From CAYSSJ01 sp964433675 (GTDB taxonomy: Bacteria; Cloacimonadota; Cloacimonadia; Cloacimonadales; TCS61), in contig CAYSSJ010000005.1 in the NCBI GenBank assembly GCA_964433675.1, forward strand, positions 79,586-143,585: a DNA stretch of 64,000 nucleotides, given 5' to 3'. The notes under the pieces were generated by a model. It was not told the DNA's origin. It did no database searches and saw only the letters and a program-made list of their open reading frames with translations. How positions within the stretch are numbered: the first letter of the stretch is position 1; each line of letters begins with the position of its first letter. Positions 24,359 through 32,300 of the stretch are shown here, in pieces. The translations under genes were made by a program, and so were the position numbers.

Positions 24359-26691
24359 GGCTTCTCCTCTTCAGGCTTATTCGTTTGATCATCCTGGCGT
24401 TCATTATGCTTTGGCTTCTTGAAAAACAAGTTTGATCTATATAGTAATATAAGCATGATAGTTACAGTTCCCAGAAAACTGGTGAACATATTCAGAGAAA
24501 CGAGTGCTCCCAAGCTTCTGTTAGGTGGAAATACTGAAAACAGCAATACGAGAAAACCGGCAATAACAACCATTGCATTATAACTGATGGCTCTGCCGGA
24601 ATGATGCATAGTCTCCTGCACGGTTTTGTCTTTAGCATAGCTTTTTGCATAAGTTCTGTAGCGATCGATAAAATGTACCGCGTAATCAATACCAATCCCA
24701 ATTGCTATACTCGAAACTAACGCAGTTGTGGTACTAAGCGGAATATTGAAAAGCCCCATTACACCAAATCCGATAAGAGCGGTAATTGTGATGGGAATTG
24801 CACCTATCAGTCCGACCAAAACTTTCTTGAACATCAAAGAGAGCAAAATGACAATGATGATCAGTGAGAGAATCAGACTCTTGATCTGTCCTTCCAGAAT
24901 CAGATCAGTGAAAACCAGAGCTTTGTAGCCCGATCCGGCGTAATTTAGAGACACACCATGTTCTGCAAAAGCATTTTCAAATTGTTCTACCATTGCGATA
25001 GCACCCTTTATTGTTTTTGAATCATCGCTTTTTAGTTGTAAGGTCAAATTTGCCATTCTGTAGTCGTAATCAACTACTTTCCATAAATTGTCCGGATCTC
25101 CACTCATTTCGTAAAGCAGCAAATACTGAGCATTCAACTCGGCAGAATCGGGAATTCTGTCATATTCTTCATCATCTTCATGCATTACTTTGTTCATCCG
25201 TTTCAAAAAATCAGACAATGAGAAGGAATTGCCTACGTCCGGTAATTCAATCTCCGCTCTTGTCTGAAGTTCATCCATTAATGTCAGGATAGCAGGAGAT
25301 TTGAAAGCATCCTCTCTGTCTGCCTCCAAAATGACATTCAGAGAACTCGTTCCACCGAAATGTTTGTTTATAAATGCGTCGGTTTGAACTATATCGCTAT
25401 CTTTTTCGAAATTATCCAGAAAACTGGAATTGATCCACACTTTCGTAACTCCATAAATGGAAATAGCTATAACCAGCACAGTTAGCAGGATGATAACCAA
25501 CTTGTTTTTAAGCACTAGCTTGGCAATATTATGAAAAAATGGTGATTGCGAGTTTTTATCCGATTTGCGCTTTTTCCTTTTTGTATAACCAAACAGCCTC
25601 GTATAGGCAGGAATGAAAACTAAAGATAGTACCATCGCAGAGAGTACACCAAAAGCGCTGAACAAACCGAAGTATTTGATCGGATAGACCTGGGAGGTAA
25701 GCAATGATATAAAACCAATTGCTGTAGTAATTGAAGTCATAACCACAGGTTTCCACATTTGCTTTATCATATCATTGATTGCTACACTACACTCAGCATG
25801 GTCTTTTTTTTGCAGAAACAATTCCATATGACTGAAAAGATGGATCCCGTATGCTACTCCAATGGCAACTAACATAACAGGAATCATGGTGGAGACCGCA
25901 TAAATAGGTATATTCAGTGATGCTTTCAAACCAAAAGTCCATATAACACTCAGCAATACTACCAGCATGACTGAAATCGAATATTTGATGCTTCTCAGTA
26001 ATAGTAATAGAATTATAATTATTACAACGATAACAATAGGAACCATCTTTTGCATATCCTTCGGTCCCAAATATGCCATCTCACCTTCCACGATCGGACT
26101 GCCGGCAATATATATCTGTTCCGGACCTTCAAAACTTTCTGCTAAATCCAATATGCTATGATAAAATTCCTGACTGAATACATTACTTTCTATCTCGGCA
26201 ATAACCAAAGCAATATTCTCATCATGCGAAACCATCCTCCCATATACCATATCATTATCGCGAACTTTCCTTCTGAGTTCCTGCAATTCTTCATCAGTAT
26301 CCGGTACTGTGGTATAAAAGGGAGTTACATCGAGTCCGAGTTCGGTTCCGAATATATTGTCCGCCGTGTATATGGAACCCACATCGTTTTTATTAATCTC
26401 TTTCATATTGCCTAATTCACGGGTAATGTCGGTAATCTTTTGTAAAGTCCTCTTATTGTAGATCCCCTCGGCATTTTCCACCGCAATGATTATACCATCT
26501 TTAATATCGAAAATCTCTTCTGCTTCGTCGCTATATACGAAAGCTGGATGCGATTGGGGCATATACTCATCCAGATTTGTCTCCATCTGACTATTATCTA
26601 TCATTCTGATAAAGAAATAGACAGTTAATAGAACGATAGCTAATACTATTAATAATGGCTTTTGGTTGATTTTAATCAATAAACTTTCCAC
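24352..26691 (-). CDS. RND superfamily exporter (MMPL/HpnN-like)
   Basis: A 779-residue inner-membrane exporter, probably proton-driven. It has the duplicated RND plan: one N-terminal helix, a periplasmic domain (about 35-200), five or six helices with GVAYGIHLFSH, a second periplasmic domain (about 425-600), and a last helix block with IGIGIDYAVHFIDRYR. This is the MMPL branch, which handles lipids or other hydrophobic molecules rather than drugs in tripartite AcrB systems. The GTG start at 26691 has GGAGG upstream. A palindrome at 26705-26718, just before it, is a likely TetR operator. Co-transcribed with permease, LolA-like and barrel genes. Confidence 0.9.
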   Translation of the reverse strand: MESLLIKINQKPLLIVLAIVLLTVYFFIRMIDNSQMETNLDEYMPQSHPAFVYSDEAEEIFDIKDGIIIAVENAEGIYNKRTLQKITDITRELGNMKEINKNDVGSIYTADNIFGTELGLDVTPFYTTVPDTDEELQELRRKVRDNDMVYGRMVSHDENIALVIAEIESNVFSQEFYHSILDLAESFEGPEQIYIAGSPIVEGEMAYLGPKDMQKMVPIVIVVIIIILLLLLRSIKYSISVMLVVLLSVIWTFGLKASLNIPIYAVSTMIPVMLVAIGVAYGIHLFSHMELFLQKKDHAECSVAINDMIKQMWKPVVMTSITTAIGFISLLTSQVYPIKYFGLFSAFGVLSAMVLSLVFIPAYTRLFGYTKRKKRKSDKNSQSPFFHNIAKLVLKNKLVIILLTVLVIAISIYGVTKVWINSSFLDNFEKDSDIVQTDAFINKHFGGTSSLNVILEADREDAFKSPAILTLMDELQTRAEIELPDVGNSFSLSDFLKRMNKVMHEDDEEYDRIPDSAELNAQYLLLYEMSGDPDNLWKVVDYDYRMANLTLQLKSDDSKTIKGAIAMVEQFENAFAEHGVSLNYAGSGYKALVFTDLILEGQIKSLILSLIIIVILLSLMFKKVLVGLIGAIPITITALIGFGVMGLFNIPLSTTTALVSSIAIGIGIDYAVHFIDRYRTYAKSYAKDKTVQETMHHSGRAISYNAMVVIAGFLVLLFSVFPPNRSLGALVSLNMFTSFLGTVTIMLILLYRSNLFFKKPKHNERQDDQTNKPEEEKPC

Positions 26692-26704
26692 TTAACCCTC
26701 CAAA

Positions 26705-26718
26705 TTAGTGTTTACTAA
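26705..26718. promoter_or_regulatory. Palindromic operator before the MMPL exporter gene
   Basis: TTAGT GTTT ACTAA, a perfect 5-4-5 inverted repeat, lies 14 bases upstream of the MMPL start and 19 bases after tetR. The same motif with one mismatch precedes tetR at 27332. I infer a TetR operator. Confidence 0.7.
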
Positions 26719-26736
26719 CTGAATGCTCAAAAAAAA

Positions 26737-27315
26737 TTACAGCCGTATCATTTTATAGATATCATCTGCGAGGTGAGAGCCTTCGGAGTTCAGATTGAAC
26801 ATCATACCCGACATACTCCACTGGGTTACCAGTAATCTCATGGATCCCACTATCAACCTTGTCAGATTCACCGCGCTGATATCAAGACGGATCTTACCAT
26901 TTTGGGCAGCATTTTGGATAATATCATGCAAAACCGTTTGAGATTCTGTCATCATAGTCAAGATAGAATTCTTCAGAATTGCATCATTTTGAAAGATCGG
27001 CTCTGCAAAAATGATCTTGGCCAAATAAGGCTTTGATTCTAATAGTTGAAAATGCTCTTTGACAAAAGTAACGATGCATTCAGCTTCTGGTTGGGAAGAC
27101 CGTAGTTTTTGTAGCACCGGCATCATCGTAATTTTGAAATATGAGATTATCGTTTGCAGGATCTCTTGTTTATTTTTGAAATGTCTATAAAGAGCTGGTT
27201 CTGTAACTCCGATCTCAGCAGCCAATCTCTTTGTAGTTAAGCTTTGAATCCCATTATCCGCAATTATGCGTATAGCAGCATCGACTATCTGCTGCTGCCT
27301 CTTACTCAATTCCAT
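26737..27315 (-). CDS. TetR family transcriptional regulator
   Basis: A 192-residue one-component repressor with an N-terminal TetR helix-turn-helix (IVDAAIRIIADNGIQSLTTK, then EIGVTEPALYRHFKNKQEIL, residues 8-50) and a helical ligand-binding domain. I chose the ATG at 27315, which follows GAGGAGG by six bases; an upstream start at 27342 has none. It is the first gene of the exporter operon. Matching palindromes lie before tetR and before the MMPL gene, so it probably represses both itself and the exporter until a substrate binds. The C-terminal domain does not reveal the ligand. Confidence 0.92.
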   Translation of the reverse strand: MELSKRQQQIVDAAIRIIADNGIQSLTTKRLAAEIGVTEPALYRHFKNKQEILQTIISYFKITMMPVLQKLRSSQPEAECIVTFVKEHFQLLESKPYLAKIIFAEPIFQNDAILKNSILTMMTESQTVLHDIIQNAAQNGKIRLDISAVNLTRLIVGSMRLLVTQWSMSGMMFNLNSEGSHLADDIYKMIRL

Positions 27316-27331
27316 CTTTTTCCTCCTCAAA

Positions 27332-27345
27332 TTAATAATCACTAA
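27332..27345. promoter_or_regulatory. Palindromic operator before tetR
   Basis: TTAAT AATC ACTAA, a 5-4-5 inverted repeat with one mismatch from the operator at 26705. It lies directly downstream of the possible tetR -10 region and 17 bases before the start codon, where bound repressor would block transcription. Confidence 0.65.
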
Positions 27346-27346
27346 C

Positions 27347-27375
27347 TAAGATAATTCGGACTGTTGTAATGTCAA
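27347..27375 (-). promoter_or_regulatory. Possible promoter of the tetR-exporter operon
   Basis: TTGACA (minus strand, 27375-27370) is followed after 17 bases by ATCTTA (27352-27347). The palindromic operator begins two bases further. The -35 match is perfect, the -10 weak. Confidence 0.45.
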
Positions 27376-27865
27376 ATAATAAATTAAAAAAAAGTAATTA
27401 TATCAATAAAATGGTGTTAACAATAGGGGTGATGAGTAGGAATTTCCATCTATGCAAACCTTATTACAGGTTAAAACATATTAACCTATAGTAAGACATA
27501 TCTGGTATTTTTAAGCTAAGATATGGATCCATATAGAGTATTCAAGTAGAAAATAGCAGTGAGCAAAAACGTATACCAGAGATTGGTGGTCGGAGAACAG
27601 AGGTCATTAAAATGCTGAAAGAAGGACTATAGACTAAAGGCGAAGGAGGAATATAAATTGTGCAATATACCAAGAAATTATACACAATTCCACAATTTTG
27701 AACCGGACACGAAAAAATCGACACCGATGAGCGGGCAACCAAGATAGATAAACCGGTCTATGATTTCTACGGACTCACAGACGATAATATAAGGATAGTG
27801 TAGAGTGGGGCAGGTGAGAAAAAGTTTGACAACATTCTGTAATTAATAAATTTAGCCCACTATAT
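27376..27865. other. Gene-free stretch with decayed coding remnants
   Basis: No intact gene is visible in these 490 bases. In the plus strand a short frame at about 27540-27632 (QKRIPEIGGRR, ending in a stop after MLKEGL) reads like a protein fragment but I cannot name it. At 27702-27803 lies the tail of a restriction-modification enzyme, listed separately. The stretch looks like a degraded insertion between the exporter operon and rpsU. Confidence 0.55.
27702..27803 (+). pseudogene. C-terminal remnant of a type IIG-like restriction/methyltransferase
   Basis: Thirty-three codons between two stops encode a peptide with IDKPVYDFYGLTDDNIRIV. This closely follows the ending typical of Eco57I/type IIG and PglX-like enzymes (IDxLVYxLYGLTEEEIxIVE), used at the extreme C-terminus of those proteins. 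Nothing upstream in any frame restores the large methyltransferase body, so only the tail survived. The family assignment is from memory of the pattern. Confidence 0.6.
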
Positions 27866-28126
27866 ATGGCATTGCACTTCGAGAAAAAAACAAAGGAGGG
27901 CTATGAAAAATTTACTGAAACTTTCAGGTTTCCCGGTGAGCATCCGGTTCATAAAGAAGGATGTTCTCCTATGCCTTCAGAATCGAATTGCCAATATCTT
28001 GGTTTCTTTTTAGATTGTCATAAGGCGGTTAAAGAAGCGGAAAGATACTATGATGAAGTAGATGGTTGTTGTTGTAATGAATATCATATGAGATCATTAA
28101 AAAATATATGGGTAAAACGAGGATGA
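27866..28126 (+). CDS. Small Cys-rich protein of unknown function
   Basis: An 86-codon frame with charged N-terminus, then EGCSPMPSESNCQYLGFFLDCHKAVKE in its middle (split: GCSPMPSESNC and FLDCHKAVKEA) and a late cluster DGCCCNEYH. The spacing of Cys and His could bind a metal. There is no good ribosome-binding site before the ATG at 27866; a strong AAAGGAGGG near 27893 precedes an ATG in another frame (27903), which gives only 36 residues. It may be a fragment of a larger mobile-element protein, given remnants on both sides. I do not recognise the family. Confidence 0.4.
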   Translation: MALHFEKKTKEGYEKFTETFRFPGEHPVHKEGCSPMPSESNCQYLGFFLDCHKAVKEAERYYDEVDGCCCNEYHMRSLKNIWVKRG

Positions 28127-28146
28127 AATAAGAATTTTGGAGGATA

Positions 28147-28425
28147 ATGGCGAATAATCATTCGTCTCGAAAAATGAAATACGATGTGGAAAAACATCAC
28201 CGCCGTTCCATCCGTCTGCGGGGATATGATTATTCATCGCCGGGGGCGTATTTTATTACCATTTGTACGCACAGCTGGGAATGTTTGTTCGGGGATGTTG
28301 TGGATAGGGAAATGGTGTTGAATGCACGGGGAAAAATTGTCCGCCAATGTTGGTTGGATATCCCGAAACCCAAAACATTACTTGACAACAAGATTATCAT
28401 CAATTTTTTAGTTTCAATCTATTAG
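28147..28425 (+). pseudogene. Truncated RAYT (IS200-like, REP-associated) transposase
   Basis: The 92-codon frame begins as a normal RAYT/Y1 transposase: RRSIRLRGYDYSSPGAYFIT, then ICTHSWECLFGDVVD and IVRQCWLDIP. After about residue 74 the similarity stops and a short unrelated tail leads to a stop. The HUH metal site (normally in MPNHVHGI) and the catalytic Tyr are both missing, so it cannot act as a nuclease. A ribosome-binding site (GGAGG) precedes the ATG. I saw no flanking REP palindromes. Confidence 0.82.
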
Positions 28426-28454
28426 AAATTTATAGAAAAAGGAGGTGAAGATTA

Positions 28455-28664
28455 GTGCCAAAGGTAGTCTCAAGAGACAACGAACCTTTCCAGGTTACAC
28501 TCAGGCGATTTAAAAAATCATGTGAGAAAGCGGGTCTTCTTTCTGATATAAAGAAAAATAAATTTTACGAGAAGCCATCGATAGTAAGAAGAAAAAAAGA
28601 AAAAGAAGCTCGGCGCAAGATGATGAAATTGCAACGTAGGAGAAACAGGGGCCGACGTTTCTAA
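28455..28664 (+). CDS. rpsU: Ribosomal protein S21
   Basis: Small-subunit protein near the anti-Shine-Dalgarno region of 16S rRNA. The 69-residue, very basic sequence has FQVTLRRFKKSCEKAGLL near the N-terminus and a C-terminal Arg/Lys run, as in S21. The start is GTG at 28455, after AGGAGGTG at proper distance. It heads the macromolecular synthesis cluster and is followed 13 bases later by yqeY. In FCB bacteria S21 is often tied to unusual translation initiation, but no such effect can be read here. Confidence 0.95.
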   Translation: MPKVVSRDNEPFQVTLRRFKKSCEKAGLLSDIKKNKFYEKPSIVRRKKEKEARRKMMKLQRRRNRGRRF

Positions 28665-28677
28665 GAGGTCAGTTCAG

Positions 28678-29118
28678 ATGATAGAAAAAATAGATCAAGA
28701 TCTCAAACAAGCTATGCGGGATAAAGATCAGGTAAAGCTCAGAACGCTACGTTTTGTCAAATCCGCATTGAAGAATCGCGAGATTGAGCTAGGGCGTGAG
28801 CTTGACGAAAGCGATATCGCTTCTTTGCTCAAATCTCAGGTAAAAAGCAGAGAGCAATCTGCCCAGATGTATCGTCAGGGTAAGCGTGATGATCTTGCCG
28901 ATCTGGAGGAGAAAGAGATCGCAATCATCAAGAAGTATCTCCCCAAAGAGCTGAGTGAAGCAGAGATAGACAAGGCTGTGGACGATATAATCGCCCAAAC
29001 AGGTGCTTCTTCTCCGGCTGATATAGGTATTGTGATGAAAACTATGATGCAAAAATATCAGAATCGGGTCGATGGCAAACTAGTCAAAGATATCGTAAAA
29101 AAGAAATTAACGAAATAA
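28678..29118 (+). CDS. yqeY: GatB/YqeY domain protein
   Basis: A 146-residue protein of the YqeY family, which shares the helical tail domain of the GatB amidotransferase subunit. Signatures: QDLKQAMRDKDQVKLRTLR at the start, LADLEEKEIAIIKKYLPKEL in the middle and GIVMKTMMQKYQNRVDGK near the end (tRNA-contacting part in GatB). Its exact role is unknown; binding to tRNA is inferred from GatB. The rpsU-yqeY pair is widespread. A strong terminator follows. Confidence 0.93.
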   Translation: MIEKIDQDLKQAMRDKDQVKLRTLRFVKSALKNREIELGRELDESDIASLLKSQVKSREQSAQMYRQGKRDDLADLEEKEIAIIKKYLPKELSEAEIDKAVDDIIAQTGASSPADIGIVMKTMMQKYQNRVDGKLVKDIVKKKLTK

Positions 29119-29149
29119 TAATTTCGATAATGGATGAGAAATTTATGCT

Positions 29150-29175
29150 AAGGGAGATTTTTTCTCCCTTTTTTT
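29150..29175 (+). terminator. Rho-independent terminator after rpsU-yqeY
   Basis: AAGGGAGA and TCTCCCTT form an eight-pair stem with a five-base T loop, followed by TTTTT. It ends the rpsU-yqeY unit, so cvpA-mutS2-dnaG-rpoD must have its own promoter or depend on readthrough. Confidence 0.85.
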
Positions 29176-29218
29176 AAATTTTGGATTAGAATATTAAGAA
29201 AGCCAAAGGGAGGGTTTC

Positions 29219-29971
29219 GTGAATATTATTGATGTTATTTTGGGTATTGTACTGTTGGTCTTTTTTTTATACGGATTCAAAAGAGGGCTGATAGCCAGTC
29301 TGGTGCATCTGCTTTCGCTGCTGGTGATCATCATTGTGATCACGCAAGTCGGCAATAATGTGAGATTGCTGGTAATGGAAAACCTCAATGTAAGTCCGAC
29401 TATCGCACTTATACTTGCTTATGCTATCATTGCAATTTTGGTCTTCTTTATCGCAGTGCTGGTGACCAAATTATTGGTTAGTATTGTTAATATTCTCAGA
29501 CTGGGTTTTTTGAACAGATTAGCTGGCGGAGCTTTCGGAGTGGTCAACGGTATGTTTTTGTTCGCCGTCTTGCTGCTGATTTTGTTTATGACACCGCTCA
29601 GACAGTATGCTATGCTGGTAGAATCCCACTGGGAAGCGCGCAAGCAAGGTCATGCTGTAACTTTGAGAGAGAGGCTGGATGCGTTGAAAAAAGCCTCTAT
29701 CCTCGAGCAGCGAGATCTGGTACAAGAATCGCTGGATAGCGCCACGCAAACACGTAGAGAAAGAGCAGAAGAGAGACGAACCAGGCAGGAAAGCATGGAA
29801 GATGAGTCCGAATATGGAGCAGCAGAGAGATATATCGCTCGGTCAAAAATACTGGTATGGGCATCCATCCTTGCCTTCGAAATAGAAGATAGATTGCCGC
29901 AGATAAAACAGAGTAAAGATAGTATAGATCAATTCTTTGAGGAACATAAAGAGAGGTATGGTAATTTCTGA
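29219..29971 (+). CDS. CvpA family membrane protein
   Basis: A 250-residue inner-membrane protein starting at GTG 29219, after GGGAGGG. Four hydrophobic helices fill residues 1-125 (IIDVILGIVLLVFFLYGFKR at the start is the CvpA signature), followed by a long charged helical cytoplasmic tail with many Arg/Glu. CvpA proteins are linked to colicin V production, purine-gene context and envelope stability in different bacteria; no clear function. cvpA next to mutS2 is a common pair. It overlaps mutS2 by 14 bases. Confidence 0.88.
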   Translation: MNIIDVILGIVLLVFFLYGFKRGLIASLVHLLSLLVIIIVITQVGNNVRLLVMENLNVSPTIALILAYAIIAILVFFIAVLVTKLLVSIVNILRLGFLNRLAGGAFGVVNGMFLFAVLLLILFMTPLRQYAMLVESHWEARKQGHAVTLRERLDALKKASILEQRDLVQESLDSATQTRRERAEERRTRQESMEDESEYGAAERYIARSKILVWASILAFEIEDRLPQIKQSKDSIDQFFEEHKERYGNF

Positions 29972-32300
29972 ACATCTTGAGTTTAACAGCCTAAAAAAAA
30001 TACTGGTCGGATATTGCCAAGCGGAGATGACAAAAGATAGCATCTATGCGATCGAGCCGTTAGCTTCTAAAAAAAAGATCCGCTATTCGATGGACATTAT
30101 CGAAGAGTTCTGTGAACTGATAAAGGATAAAGTAGCGTTCAATCTGACCGGATTGGAAGATATCGGCCGGCTCTTTTCTGAACATGAGCATAGTTTCTAT
30201 AATTTTGAAGAGTTGAAACCGATCTATACTAATATATCTATCGCAAACCGTATTTCGGATCTAACTGCTCATCTGAGCAAGGAATCATTGGTATATGAAC
30301 TACTGGCGCAAATCCAATCTCTACCGGAATTAGAGAAACGTTTCCACGAGATATTCACTCCGGAAGGAGAGATCAAAGATACCGCATCTCCAAAACTGAA
30401 AGAACTCAGAAACAAGCGGAAGACATATCGAAACCGGATCCGGGCATCTCTGAAGAAAAAAATCGAAGAACTGGATAAAGAGAGCTTTCTGTTTGATAAG
30501 ATCATAACTCAGAGAAACGAACGTTTTGTGGTTCCCGTGAAAGATAGTGCCGTTTCCTTCGTGAAAGGGATAGTGCACGGCAGATCATCGAGTAGATCGT
30601 CTGTGTTTATGGAACCGATGGAGATCGTGGAGTACAATAACGAGATCGAAGTTATCAGCGATGAGGAGAGATACGAGATAAAGAGGATCCTGACCGAATT
30701 CAGTCAATCTATCCGCTTACACTCAGATGAGATCGTCAGTAACAACAAAATTCTCAAACAAATCGATTTCTATCATGCAATCGGAAGGTGGGCTATCGAG
30801 TACAAAGCAAAACCACCGCAAATATCAGACTCAGTTCAAATAAAGCTGAAACAAGCAAGACATCCGCTCTTGATCCACTCTTACAATGATATCAATAAAG
30901 TGATACCATTTGATCTGGAACTGGGAGATGAATATAAGATCCTTGTCTTATCCGGACCCAATATGGGAGGGAAAACCGTTACTTTGAAGACAGTCGGATT
31001 GCTGACGCTGATGGCTCTATCCGGGTTGCCAATTACGGCAAAACATAGTGAGATAGGGATATTCGATAATATCTACGCCGATATCGGCGATAATCAGTCG
31101 CTCGAAAATGCGATGAGTACTTTCTCCTCTCATGCTTCCAATTTGATCGAGATGAGCAAGAGTACATCCGGGAGTATGGTTTTGATAGATGAGATCGGAT
31201 CTTCCACCGATCCGGAGCAAGGCTCTGCTATTGCTTTGGCTATTATGGAACGGTTGGTGGAAAACGGTGCTATCGGTTTGATAACTACACATTACAGCGC
31301 TCTGAAAGTATATGCCGAAGAGACTGAGGGCTGCATCAATGCTTCTATGCAATTCGATCGGGAAAAACATGTGCCCACCTATCAGTTCCAATACGGTATC
31401 CCGGGCGATAGTTTCGCTATCGAGATAGCAAAGAATCTCGGTATGGACGATAACATCATCACCAGAGCACGAGAGATAATCGGTGATCAACATGTGGACT
31501 TTACCGCTCTTTTGAAAAGAATAACCGAAGAGAAAGCCGCATTGGAGCAAGAGAGTTTTCTCTATCGTCAGAAATCCCGCCATCTCGATAGAAAAGCAGA
31601 GGAATATCAGAAAAAGCTAGATGCTTTGGAAGAAGCGAAGAAAAATCTGAAAAAGAAGTCACTTCAATCATCCAAAGATTTTCTGAATACGATGCAGAAA
31701 GAGATTTATAATGAACTTCAGGCGATCAGGGATACGGACAAAAAAGAGAAGAAAAAACTTGCCACACGCGCTTATGATAAAGTCGCTTCTCTAAGTGCTC
31801 AGATGAAGCGGGAAGAAAAAGAACTGAATAGCGAGAATTTGCAGCAGATTGCCGATCCGAGAATAGGCGAACGTGTCTGGGTGGAAAATCTGGATGTGGA
31901 TGCAGAGATAACGGAAATATCGGGCAATAATGTGAAAGTAGATATCGGCGGTATATTTGTATCCGTACCGACCAATTCTTTGTACAAACTTCCAAACAAA
32001 CAGCATGATCGACCAATCCAAACACGAAGAAACACACCCAGACGAGAACAGACAAAATTCGAGCTCAATCTTATCGGTAATACATTCGAGGAAGCGCAGC
32101 CCAAACTGGATACTTTTATCGATCAGGCTATGCTGGGCGGATTGGAAATGGTGCGCATCGTTCATGGGAAAGGAACCGGTGTGCTCAGACGAAAAGTGAG
32201 AAAGCATCTTTTCGATAATGATAATGTTGGCGAGATGTATTCTCCCGCTCCTGAATCGGGTGGTGAAGGTGTGACCGTGGTGAAATTAAAATATGATTGA
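29958..32300 (+). CDS. mutS2: MutS2 ATPase/endonuclease
   Basis: MutS-like protein lacking the mismatch-binding domains. It acts on branched DNA in recombination control or on collided ribosomes, depending on species. The 780-residue protein has a helical core, the P-loop GPNMGGKTVTLKTVG (about residue 338), the signature STFSSHASNL and DEIGSSTDPEQGSA, a long coiled coil (about 510-640), a KOW-like segment and a C-terminal Smr domain with HGKGTGVLRRKV. In the Smr domain the usual LDLIG reads LNLIG. The ATG at 29958 was chosen; an in-frame TTG seven codons earlier is possible. It overlaps dnaG by eight bases. Confidence 0.93.
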   Translation: MVISEHLEFNSLKKILVGYCQAEMTKDSIYAIEPLASKKKIRYSMDIIEEFCELIKDKVAFNLTGLEDIGRLFSEHEHSFYNFEELKPIYTNISIANRISDLTAHLSKESLVYELLAQIQSLPELEKRFHEIFTPEGEIKDTASPKLKELRNKRKTYRNRIRASLKKKIEELDKESFLFDKIITQRNERFVVPVKDSAVSFVKGIVHGRSSSRSSVFMEPMEIVEYNNEIEVISDEERYEIKRILTEFSQSIRLHSDEIVSNNKILKQIDFYHAIGRWAIEYKAKPPQISDSVQIKLKQARHPLLIHSYNDINKVIPFDLELGDEYKILVLSGPNMGGKTVTLKTVGLLTLMALSGLPITAKHSEIGIFDNIYADIGDNQSLENAMSTFSSHASNLIEMSKSTSGSMVLIDEIGSSTDPEQGSAIALAIMERLVENGAIGLITTHYSALKVYAEETEGCINASMQFDREKHVPTYQFQYGIPGDSFAIEIAKNLGMDDNIITRAREIIGDQHVDFTALLKRITEEKAALEQESFLYRQKSRHLDRKAEEYQKKLDALEEAKKNLKKKSLQSSKDFLNTMQKEIYNELQAIRDTDKKEKKKLATRAYDKVASLSAQMKREEKELNSENLQQIADPRIGERVWVENLDVDAEITEISGNNVKVDIGGIFVSVPTNSLYKLPNKQHDRPIQTRRNTPRREQTKFELNLIGNTFEEAQPKLDTFIDQAMLGGLEMVRIVHGKGTGVLRRKVRKHLFDNDNVGEMYSPAPESGGEGVTVVKLKYD

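Noticed and set aside
27542..27742. 66-codon minus-strand frame in the gene-free stretch
   Set aside because: Composition is erratic and no start signal exists; the plus-strand remnants explain the region better.
31017..31583. 188-codon frame on the minus strand inside mutS2
   Set aside because: Long, but opposite to a clearly conserved gene and without recognisable motifs; a shadow of codon bias.
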